Origin: Sipunculus nudus
Lineage: Eukaryota > Annelida > Sipuncula > Golfingiida > Sipunculidae
NCBI GenBank assembly: GCA_026874595.1
Contig: CM049310.1
Span: 79,167,056 to 79,231,055, forward strand
Direction: 5' to 3'
Length of the DNA stretch: 64,000 nt
Position numbers and translations under genes: made by a program. The notes beneath the pieces are model-generated. The model had not been told where the DNA came from. It searched no databases and saw nothing but the letters and a program-made list of their open reading frames with translations. This document shows positions 28,601-33,920 of this stretch, in pieces (position 1 is the first letter of the stretch; each line of letters opens with the position of its first letter).

Positions 28601-30944
28601 CCGATTCTGGGTGTCAGACGATCTTCATTTCTGCAAAATACCTTAAGTATCGACCTGTTATATTTATTAATCTTAGAGTCTTTATGATGCCCAATAACTT
28701 TTAAATAGATTGCACAACAAAACAAATGACATTTTTACAGTTAAAGAAAATTGGAGTGGTATGAATGTCAAAAACGAGTGGCCAGCCATACAATTCACCT
28801 TTCCCCAGTGGCCTGTCACACTACTCTCGATGGTCATGTATGCTGCTTCAGACCTGTTTAACCTCCAGAATGGCTTAAAAAAAATTTTTACCTGATATTT
28901 ACCCTGAAAATTCATACTCGACGTATATGCGAGATCGACTTATATGCGAGTTTTTACGGTATGCCAAAAATCATGACCATCAGTGATGTATTTAATCAGT
29001 TATTGAAGTTTTTTTATGAAATTTTTTACTATTCTGGGGGGGTACTTTGGGGCCCCATAGCTCTAAGGATATGGGTAACAGAGACCTAATTTTTGTTTTC
29101 CTTGCTGACTTTTAATAGCTCTCTCAGAATGTCAAGAATGAAGATTCTAGGTCCAGTCTTTACGATTTGTGCCCTGTTAACAGATGTTCACTTTTTTAAA
29201 GGTCTCAAAAATAGAGTAAACAAATCGTAAAAAAACGAAAAATACAGGTGGCGCCACTAGTCTGCAGAAACTGATGAAACATCTCATGTTCAATATGTAT
29301 CCAAAAAATCATGACCATCCGTGATGTAATTAATGAGATATTGAAGTTTTTGTATGAAATTTTTCACTATTCTGGGGGGTACTTTGGGGCCCCATAGCTC
29401 GAAAGATATGGGTAACAGAGACCTAATTTTTTGGTTTCCATGGAGACTTTTCATAGGGCTGTCAGAATGAAGATTGTAGGTCCAGTCTTTACGTTTGTGC
29501 CCTGTTAACAGATGTCCACATTTTTAAAGGTCTCAAAAATAGAGAAAACAATTCATAAAAAATTGAAAAATACAGGTGGCGCAACCAGTCTGCAGAAACT
29601 GATGAAACATCTCATGATCAATATGTATGCCAAAAATCATGACCATCAGTGATGCAGTTAATGAGATATTGAAGTTTTTGTATGAAATTTTCCACTATTC
29701 TGGGGGGTACTTTGGGGCCCCATAGCTCGAAAGATATGGGTAACAGAGACCTAATTTCTGGTTTCCATGGAGTTTTTTCATAGTTCTCTCAGACTGTCAA
29801 GAATGAAGATTCTAGGTCCAGTCTTTACGATTTGTACCCTGTTGACAGATAACCACATCTTTAAAGGTCTCAAAAATAGAGAAAATAATTTGTAAAAATT
29901 TGAAAAAAATAGAGGTGGAGCCCCCAGTCTGCAGGAACTGATGGAACATCTCATGATCAATATGTATGCCAAAAATCATGACCATCAGTGATGTAGTTAA
30001 TGAGATATTGAAGTTTTTGTATGAAATTTTTCACTATTCTGGGGGGTACTTTGGGGCCCCATAGCTGGAAGGATATGGGTAACAGAGACCTAATTCCAGG
30101 TTTCCAAGGAGATTTTTCATGGACCTCTCTGGATGTAAAGTAAGAAGATTCCAGGTCCAGTGGTTACGATTTGTGCCTTGTTAACGGACAGACGGCCGGA
30201 CGGACGACGGACAAAGAGTGATCGCTATAGCTCAGATGACTTACAGTCAGCTGAGCTAAAAACTTGCATCTATGTAACCTGGTAACACAGAGGAGGTATT
30301 TGTTTAAGTGTCTATAATTTTATATATACATAGTTTAAGGAAATATTTAAACATTGAAAAATTAAAAAAAGATGTGTTAACCCCTGGCCATATGTGATTG
30401 CCTGACATAATTTTGTTCAGTATATTACTGGAGATAGCTGGGAGGGGGCGTGGCATCTTGATTCTTAGTTCAGATTTTTTTTTTTAAATCAAACAAAGTT
30501 TACATTTTTTTAAACTGAATAAAACAAATATTCTTTCCTGAAATACCGAAAATCATTATACAAAATTAAACACCCCATATATAATTCACCAAATTCACAA
30601 CATTTTAATGTCAGACTTATTGATCCAACCTAGATTTATATTCCTTTATGATCACTGATCACGAGGCACGGCATAACTAAACAGTGATAAATGATGAATT
30701 TAAAGGGACACACTGGGCGATATTAGAGTAAAAAACTGCTTACATCTTGGGCACCGTCCTTTTTGTTATTTGCTTGTTTGGCCTGCATTTTTTCCTGTTT
30801 TGCCTTGAATTTTTCCAATTTTTCTCTCTTCTTCGCCTCCTTTTTTAGTTGGGCCTCCGTTTTGACCTGATCGCCGGCTCCATCGGCAGCCGGTTCCGTG
30901 GCAGCCGGGTCGGCTGCTGCCTGAGAATTCTGATCGTCTGCCAT
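927..30944 (-). CDS. VARS1: Cytosolic valine--tRNA ligase, complete 27-exon gene
   Basis: Class I aminoacyl-tRNA synthetase that charges tRNA-Val with valine in the cytosol and edits mischarged threonine. Coding exons, in transcript order: 30944-30744, 25386-25314, 24866-24766, 23602-23475, 22871-22707, 19325-19244, 18776-18657, 18218-18110, 15691-15512, 15209-15085, 14537-14434, 13880-13799, 12714-12638, 12193-12103, 11596-11491, 10901-10831, 10332-10207, 9088-8984, 8562-8494, 8008-7930, 7315-7188, 6492-6337, 5786-5580, 4919-4808, 3933-3761, 2387-2238, 995-927. They total 3189 nt (1062 aa plus TAA), with GT-AG and matching phases at all 26 junctions. Visible: Lys/Glu-rich N-terminal extension (about 1-90), HLGH (152-155), NPGCDHAG (179-186), editing-domain VATTR (332-336), WWGHRIP (from 525), KMSKS (661-665), anticodon-binding domain (about 770-960), C-terminal coiled coil (about 991-1062). 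Start: GCCATGG context with an in-frame TAG at 30960-30962 just upstream. Vertebrate VARS1 is about 200 aa longer because of a GST-like domain that is absent here. No mitochondrial presequence is visible, which argues against VARS2. Confidence 0.97.
2238..2387 (-). CDS. VARS1: VARS1 exon 26, coiled-coil arm (aa 991-1040)
   Basis: Encodes [20 protein letters not shown] and a further heptad-like stretch, then [14 protein letters not shown]. This is the C-terminal ValRS coiled-coil arm that contacts the tRNA outer corner. Phase 0 on both sides. Confidence 0.95.
2530..3160. repeat. GC-rich insert with a 111-bp tandem repeat, VARS1 intron 25
   Basis: More GC-rich than the surrounding intron. Two near-identical 111-bp units lie at 2864-2974 and 2975-3085, followed by a broken third unit to about 3110. 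Because 111 is 37 codons, a frame open in one unit stays open through the array on both strands (99 aa plus, 86 aa minus). These frames are a by-product and not a gene. Confidence 0.85.
3761..3933 (-). CDS. VARS1: VARS1 exon 25 (aa 933-990)
   Basis: Encodes [20 protein letters not shown] and [18 protein letters not shown], the small alpha/beta module before the coiled coil. Phase 1 in, phase 0 out. Confidence 0.95.
4624..4669. repeat. (TC)23 microsatellite
   Basis: Uninterrupted TC dinucleotides in VARS1 intron 23; polypyrimidine on the plus strand. Confidence 0.98.
4808..4919 (-). CDS. VARS1: VARS1 exon 24 (aa 896-933)
   Basis: Encodes [20 protein letters not shown]. Phase 0 in, phase 1 out; the donor (T|GTAAGT) splits a Leu codon with the next exon. 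Confidence 0.95.
5580..5786 (-). CDS. VARS1: VARS1 exon 23 (aa 827-895)
   Basis: The longest exon. Encodes [20 protein letters not shown] and [12 protein letters not shown], core of the anticodon-binding domain. Phase 0 on both sides. Confidence 0.97.
6337..6492 (-). CDS. VARS1: VARS1 exon 22 (aa 775-826)
   Basis: Encodes [20 protein letters not shown] and [14 protein letters not shown], the helical anticodon-binding domain. Phase 0 on both sides. Confidence 0.96.
7188..7315 (-). CDS. VARS1: VARS1 exon 21 (aa 732-774)
   Basis: Encodes [20 protein letters not shown] followed by LWNATRFAL, the junction with the anticodon-binding domain. Phase 1 in, phase 0 out. Confidence 0.97.
7930..8008 (-). 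CDS. VARS1: VARS1 exon 20 (aa 706-732)
   Basis: Encodes [20 protein letters not shown], the conserved stem-contact fold after KMSKS. Phase 0 in, phase 1 out. Confidence 0.96.
8494..8562 (-). CDS. VARS1: VARS1 exon 19 (aa 683-705)
   Basis: Encodes [20 protein letters not shown]. Twenty-three whole codons in phase 0. Confidence 0.95.
8984..9088 (-). CDS. VARS1: VARS1 exon 18, KMSKS loop (aa 648-682)
   Basis: Encodes [25 protein letters not shown] (661-665) is the second class I ATP-binding signature. Phase 0 on both sides. Confidence 0.97.
9590..10070. mobile_element. MITE-like repeat, family C (copy 1)
   Basis: In VARS1 intron 17. Shares ordered blocks with 63340-63870: TTTGTTTGTGAGAGTTTCAA at the left, ATCAAAGATTGCTAT, AATGAAAAATAAT, TTCACTTGGGTCCCC, and a right end running AATAG-AAG-AAAC. 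Non-coding and about 0.5 kb. Confidence 0.6.
10207..10332 (-). CDS. VARS1: VARS1 exon 17 (aa 606-647)
   Basis: Encodes [20 protein letters not shown] and [17 protein letters not shown], the Rossmann-fold second half before KMSKS. Phase 0 on both sides. Confidence 0.97.
10831..10901 (-). CDS. VARS1: VARS1 exon 16 (aa 582-605)
   Basis: Encodes [20 protein letters not shown], the conserved D-LDTWFSS block of class Ia synthetases. Phase 1 in, phase 0 out. Confidence 0.97.
11491..11596 (-). CDS. VARS1: VARS1 exon 15 (aa 547-582)
   Basis: Encodes [20 protein letters not shown] and [14 protein letters not shown]. Phase 0 in, phase 1 out. Confidence 0.96.
12103..12193 (-). CDS. VARS1: VARS1 exon 14, WWGH block (aa 516-546)
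   Basis: Encodes [20 protein letters not shown]. The [11 protein letters not shown] block is invariant in ValRS, IleRS and LeuRS type enzymes. Phase 2 in, phase 0 out. Confidence 0.97.
12638..12714 (-). CDS. VARS1: VARS1 exon 13 (aa 491-516)
   Basis: Encodes [20 protein letters not shown]. Phase 0 in, phase 2 out. Confidence 0.96.
13020..13655. mobile_element. GTCTCC-bounded molluscan-type repeat in VARS1 intron 12
   Basis: Begins ATGTCTCCTCTCCATATGGG and ends ATGTCTCCCCTCATGTTAGG with GGGAGACA. It contains three spaced blocks of the form TTGACCTTGA..GGTCA..GGTCACC. It has no long ORF. Its structure fits a dispersed short element; I cannot assign the class. Confidence 0.5.
13799..13880 (-). 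CDS. VARS1: VARS1 exon 12 (aa 463-490)
   Basis: Encodes [20 protein letters not shown], the conserved return to the catalytic domain. Phase 2 in, phase 0 out. Confidence 0.96.
14434..14537 (-). CDS. VARS1: VARS1 exon 11 (aa 429-463)
   Basis: Encodes [20 protein letters not shown] and ends ENPMVVPVC, the C-terminal part of the editing domain. Phase 0 in, phase 2 out. Confidence 0.96.
15085..15209 (-). CDS. VARS1: VARS1 exon 10, editing domain (aa 387-428)
   Basis: Encodes [20 protein letters not shown]. The TPAHD-NDY block holds the conserved editing-pocket Asp. Phase 1 in, phase 0 out. Confidence 0.97.
15512..15691 (-). CDS. VARS1: VARS1 exon 9, editing domain (aa 327-387)
   Basis: Encodes [25 protein letters not shown] is the conserved threonine-rich editing-site motif. 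It continues through [14 protein letters not shown] to [11 protein letters not shown]. Phase 1 on both sides. Confidence 0.97.
15721..15898. mobile_element. 178-bp TA-flanked MITE
   Basis: Flanked by TA (15719-15720, 15899-15900). Ends are CAGTGGAACCC on the left and, as its complement, CAGTAAAATC on the right. The inside repeats AAGACCAC at about 15740, 15760, 15772 and 15848. This is a Tc1/mariner-pogo-type target with no transposase. It lies 30 nt from VARS1 exon 9, on the acceptor-distal side of intron 8. Confidence 0.65.
16147..18028 (+). mobile_element. CTCAGCTGAGC-family element, unique core (copy B1), VARS1 intron 8
   Basis: Left end ACAAGAGACCCATGGGTCAC then GCTCAGCTCAAG; right end GGACGGACAATGGACCACGA then CTCAGATGACTTATAGTCAGCTGAGCTAA, a near-perfect hairpin. 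About 1.9 kb, non-coding, with a G-tract at 17149-17175. It aligns along its length with 43305-45574 and, more weakly, with 61793-63080. Confidence 0.7.
18110..18218 (-). CDS. VARS1: VARS1 exon 8, editing-domain start (aa 291-327)
   Basis: Encodes [20 protein letters not shown] and [13 protein letters not shown], the entry to the CP1 editing domain. Phase 0 in, phase 1 out. The donor lies about 80 nt from the end of an inserted repeat (16147-18028). Confidence 0.96.
18657..18776 (-). CDS. VARS1: VARS1 exon 7 (aa 251-290)
   Basis: Encodes [20 protein letters not shown], then [16 protein letters not shown], leading into the editing (CP1) insertion. Forty whole codons, phase 0 on both sides. 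Confidence 0.97.
19244..19325 (-). CDS. VARS1: VARS1 exon 6 (aa 223-250)
   Basis: Encodes [20 protein letters not shown] followed by ACFTMDP, matching the ValRS core. Phase 2 in, phase 0 out. Confidence 0.97.
19365..21202. mobile_element. 1.83-kb TA-flanked inverted-repeat element, VARS1 intron 5
   Basis: TA target sites at 19365-19366 and 21201-21202 flank perfect 25-bp terminal inverted repeats (19367-19391 and 21176-21200) that start CCGTAAAAGTCGTTGCAG. Extra CGACTTATA / CGACTTGTA boxes follow inside each end. No ORF exceeds 90 aa, so it is non-autonomous. The TA target points to the Tc1/mariner-pogo group. Confidence 0.85.
21695..22672. mobile_element. 0.97-kb TA-flanked element, VARS1 intron 5
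   Basis: TA at both edges. Left end CAGTGAAACTCCCCTAAGCC, right end (complement) AAGTGAAACACCAACTTGAG. Subterminal copies of TTAGTGAGTTG occur near 21750 and 22620, with a variant near 22540. Non-coding; mariner-pogo-like MITE. Confidence 0.65.
22707..22871 (-). CDS. VARS1: VARS1 exon 5 (aa 168-223)
   Basis: Encodes [20 protein letters not shown] and ends [10 protein letters not shown], the near-invariant ValRS catalytic-core block. Phase 2 in and out. It lies just beside a TA-flanked inverted-repeat element (21697-22670) in the next intron. Confidence 0.97.
23475..23602 (-). CDS. VARS1: VARS1 exon 4, HIGH motif (aa 126-168)
   Basis: Encodes [24 protein letters not shown] (152-155) is the class I HIGH signature that binds ATP. 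Ends in phase 2 within a Trp codon (TG|G). Confidence 0.97.
24766..24866 (-). CDS. VARS1: VARS1 exon 3 (aa 92-125)
   Basis: Encodes [20 protein letters not shown] and GFFKPEYG, the conserved segment before the first catalytic motif. Phase 1 in, phase 0 out. Confidence 0.96.
25314..25386 (-). CDS. VARS1: VARS1 exon 2 (aa 68-92)
   Basis: Encodes a KKKKDKKER run and then [15 protein letters not shown]. The TYD-PTP-GEKK stretch is the conserved linker at the start of the eukaryotic ValRS catalytic body. Ends in phase 1, donor G|GTAAGT. Confidence 0.95.
26261..30259 (+). mobile_element. CTCAGCTGAGC-family element with 340-bp satellite core (copy A1), VARS1 intron 1
   Basis: Left end holds the 14-bp palindrome TGACCCATGGGTCA (26266-26279) followed by GCTCAGCTGACTG. 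The right end has CGGACGGACGACGGACAAAG, then a hairpin CTCAGATGACTT-ACAGTCAGCTGAG, then CTAAAAA. Between them are about six tandem units of about 340 bp, recognisable by GGGGGGTACTTTGGGGCCCC near 26917, 29036, 29376, 29702 and 30042 and a diverged copy near 26577. One unit is split by the 27185-28959 element. Non-coding. Confidence 0.8.
27183..28961. mobile_element. 1.78-kb TA-flanked element inserted in a satellite unit
   Basis: Left end CCGCAAAAAACCGCATATAC, right end (complement) CCGTAAAAACTCGCATATAA. Imperfect TIRs of about 30 bp with TA on both sides. Neighbouring satellite units show the empty site as AATATG-TA-TGCCAAAA, so the boundaries are exact. Reiterated CGACTTATATGCGAG-like boxes lie near the ends, as in 19365-21202. 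No transposase ORF. Confidence 0.88.
30744..30944 (-). CDS. VARS1: VARS1 exon 1 (aa 1-67)
   Basis: Begins [13 protein letters not shown] and continues into a charged, Lys/Glu/Gln-rich helix ([17 protein letters not shown]). This is the basic N-terminal extension typical of eukaryotic ValRS, often implicated in tRNA binding. It ends in phase 0 at donor GAT|GTAAGC. The following intron (25387-30743) is the longest in the gene and carries the large satellite-bearing element. Confidence 0.96.
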
Positions 30945-31300
30945 GGCTAAGCAAACAGGCTAGCAGTTTATCCGCGGTGGCGCCGTGAGGGAGATCTACT
31001 GATGTGTAGAACAATGAGGTTGTTAATTATTGGTTAAGGATTATAATCCTCTTAAATACCTTGTGATTATTAATATTTCACCACACTTGCATGAGACCGG
31101 CTGACGTAACACGCATATGGTTTCAGCACTAGTTCCCTGCTTTCCAAAAGGGTGGCGCCACGTGCACGAGCGCAGTCCTCGCACCAGGTGGCGCATACAT
31201 ATTGATATTTTCAACTGTCAGCCTGGTCCAGCCGTCACGGTGTACCTTATCTCCCACTATAATATTATGGTATGACTGGATTTAGGGGTATGTTTACATA
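30945..31300 (-). promoter_or_regulatory. VARS1 promoter and 5' UTR region
   Basis: No TATA box is evident. On the minus strand there is a CCAAT box at 31033-31029, about 85 nt before the start codon. A CRE-like TGACGTAA lies at 31102-31109 and an E-box CACGTG at 31159-31164. GGTGGCGC occurs three times (near 30975, 31151 and 31188). CCAAT, CRE/ATF and E-box sites are common in housekeeping and amino-acid-response genes; their use here is inferred. An in-frame TAG (30960-30962) fixes the first coding ATG. Confidence 0.5.
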
Positions 31301-31870
31301 ACATGAATATATTTTCTAAACATCACAATATTCAGTGTTTTTTTATCTATTACGGACAGATTTATTGTAAGATTTGAAAAACATCTTAGTTTCTTCACAT
31401 AGCCGTGTCCGGGCACAGAAAATTCCAGGAGTTATATAGTCTCGGACTATAATTAAGTTAACTCTGGGAAAATGAGACAATGCCTCAACGCACCTTGGTG
31501 TAGGCACATGCGCTTGAATTCCTAAAAACATGTTATATATGGTTTGTCAATGTATATATTGTGATAATAAAGTATCAGTTCTGACGCGCCGATTTCAGAC
31601 CAGTGGGCGTAAATATGTCCCCCTTTTCTGAAAGAGCGCCTGTGGTGTAGGATAGATACAGGCTAAGCTATAGCCTTGTATTGCTGCATGTAGGCCTTTC
31701 AGTGATTTACTTGACAAAGGTCGATTGTAGAGAGTGCCTTTCAGTTTGAGTCTATCAGCATAGCCTGAGCTCTGGTCTGGACCTCTGTATTCCAATGGAA
31801 TTCGATGAACATTGCTGCGTCCGTCCGAAGGTAGCCTGAGTCTTTAAGCAATACCTTAAAAAAAGGCAAG
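31300..31870. other. Intergenic, nothing recognised
   Basis: Open frames of 62 and 66 aa on the minus strand show no family resemblance. I see no repeats or RNA genes. Confidence 0.4.
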
Positions 31871-31871
31871 T

Positions 31872-32504
31872 CGGTACCAAAAGAGGGCAATTGTTACCAT
31901 AATTTTTTATTATGTTTTTATTTTATTAATTATTTTATTATATGTTTGGTTTACAATATGTGAATACCGCCAAATATGCAAATTATTTTGTGTGTAGAAA
32001 ATATTATTTAAAATAAATATCTTTCTTCTGATGCATTTTGGCGTTTATTTCATCTTTTTATATACAAAACTAACAAAGCTATGGCCTTTTTTGTAAATTT
32101 CATAATTACTGCCAAAATAACCATGGTTGCCATGGAAACAGGCTAATATTTTATAGAAAGCTACCATGAATTCATGCTATCATGCATTTTTGTAATCTAT
32201 AGATCAACGCCTTTAGAAAAAATAATGATGGCCAGGGCGGTTCCAGGATTTAGGAAAAGGGGAGCGGGGGGGGGGGGGGGGTCCAACCCAGGAGGACTGT
32301 GATAAAACCTGGACAAAAGGTCCTCAGGTTCGGAAAGGGGGGAAGGGGGGGGGGGGGGGGGGGGTCCAGGCCGCAAAATTGGTCTGAAACCCTGAAAAAA
32401 GGATGCTTTAGCTGAAAAAAAGGGGGGGAGGGTTCCGGATCCCCTCGACCCCCTCCCCCCTCCTGGATCCGCTTCTGATAGCAATTGCCCCGCTTTTGGT
32501 ACCG
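31872..32504. mobile_element. Inverted-repeat element with CGGTACCAAAAG ends
   Basis: Left TIR 31872-31893 (CGGTACCAAAAGAGGGCAAT...) matches the complement of 32482-32504 with about one substitution and one indel. The inside is AT-rich except for a G-rich nested insert (32229-32481). No coding capacity. Confidence 0.7.
32229..32481. mobile_element. G-tract MITE nested in the 31872-32504 element
   Basis: Left AGGGCGGTTCCAGGATTTAG, right (complement) AGAAGCGGATCCAGGAGGGG, a short shared GCGG-TCCAGGA end. The interior has G runs at about 32264-32281 and 32345-32364. Minus-strand Pro-rich open frames here come only from these runs. Confidence 0.55.
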
Positions 32505-32774
32505 GCGAACCCCTCCGGCTGATAGATTAGGTATACAAGTTGAACAATGGAACACAGACAAAATCAAAATACCACGGTGGCTCGTTTAGGCCTTAAGAAA
32601 AAAAAATGATTACTTTTGAGATGTTAAAATGGATATTGGGATCAATGGGGATTATAGTACACCTGTGACCGCGAATTGTACAAAACTCCGTGTAGAAGAC
32701 CCGACTTATGGCACGCCTTCCGGCCAGTGAGCTGGAAATGCAGGAAAATCTTAAAGGCGCCTCTGGAAAATGCG

Positions 32775-32895
32775 TGACTTGCACGAGACCATTAACTCAT
32801 GCGCATGAAATAATTATGTCATGAGCACGAGTTAATAAGTCGTGAGCACGAGTCAGTTATGTCGACTTAATAACTCCTGCGCACGACATAATTAT
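32775..32895. repeat. Short palindromic CACGA/TAATTATGTC repeat cluster
   Basis: About five variants of a roughly 20-bp motif (ATAATTATGTCATGAGCACG, TTAATAAGTCGTGAGCACGA, GCGCACGACATAATTATT) occur in alternating orientation, so the segment can fold back on itself repeatedly. Non-coding. Confidence 0.65.
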
Positions 32896-33004
32896 TTAAT
32901 TTTCTTCTTGAGGCACAAATGGGCCACCGTACGAGATACTATCGCGTGGGAGAGAGATAAAAATTAAATTCTGTGTCCTATACGAGCCACCAAGTACATA
33001 CCAT

Positions 33005-33920
33005 GCACCGTATAGCCCGATTTAATCGGACTCAATAGTATTAGGCCCTGCCATATATTGAGTCCGTTAGCCATACAGTGAGAGTTTCTACAAATATCAG
33101 CCACGGTATTTGTAACGGATCCGTTTCATCTTCTTTTCAGGATTAAACTAGGATTTTTCCCACAGATAATAGAAAACAGCACAAATATAAGTTTAAATTC
33201 ACCAAATGGCCGAAAGATATGTCCTGAAATTATACTGCCAGTCTAATAGTTAAATGTGGTAAACAGGGAAGCTAGAACAAATCACGGTGGCTACTGAACC
33301 TCACCTTATGTCGATTTAACGTTTAGCCCCTTAACACGTCTAAATGACGTAACCAAGTGCCGACCAGACGTCGGCCACTGGGCCCACGTCTGAATCCTTC
33401 AAGCACAAGCGGAAGAGTGGCAGATCTCTGCCCCCAGCCCTGCATGGACAATCCTACTAAACAATAGGATGGCCTATTAATGGGTCAGTCCAAATATTTA
33501 TAAGAGGTGTTGCAGGCCTGATGTCTTACAAGACCGTTTTGACACCAATAAATATGTGTTTCATGGTTTCGATAGAACTTAAACTTGAATCATCATTTTT
33601 AAAAATTTACTGACTTTTTTACCAGAGGCATATGAGCGAGTTTATTAGGGACTGAGAAGAACAGTCGTATGGGCGCACTTGAACACTTCACTGGGAGTCT
33701 CGCTAACTCGAGGGACTGAGAGCAAGAATTGTGTTACATTAAATAAAAACATAAAATGACACGCAGGCATGGTGTAATAGTAACACTGGCTACAAGGGGT
33801 TTGGGCGGTGTGTGGTCTGGGGCTTTTACTGTAGAAACTCTCACTGTATGGCTAGCGGACTCAAAATATGACAGGGCCTAATAATATTGAATCTAATTAA
33901 ATCGGGCTAACAACGGTACA
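33005..33920. mobile_element. 0.9-kb element with ~90-bp terminal inverted repeats
   Basis: 33010-33099 (TAGCCCGATTTAATCGGACT... to GAGAGTTTCTACA) matches the complement of about 33826-33914 at roughly 85-90% by eye. The interior lacks an ORF. I could not fix a target-site duplication. Confidence 0.75.

Noticed and set aside
26261-30259. CRISPR-like array
   Set aside because: Units are 340 bp and similar throughout, with no spacers; eukaryotic context.
927-30944. Mitochondrial ValRS (VARS2) instead of cytosolic
   Set aside because: Lys-rich N-terminus with no presequence, and the core blocks match the cytosolic form more closely.
30766-31014. 82-aa ORF overlapping VARS1 exon 1 in another frame, a possible alternative N-terminus
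   Set aside because: Frame differs from VARS1, and the VARS1 frame has a stop just upstream of the GCCATGG start.
32197-32567. Proline-rich ORFs on the minus strand
   Set aside because: Products of plus-strand G runs inside a MITE.
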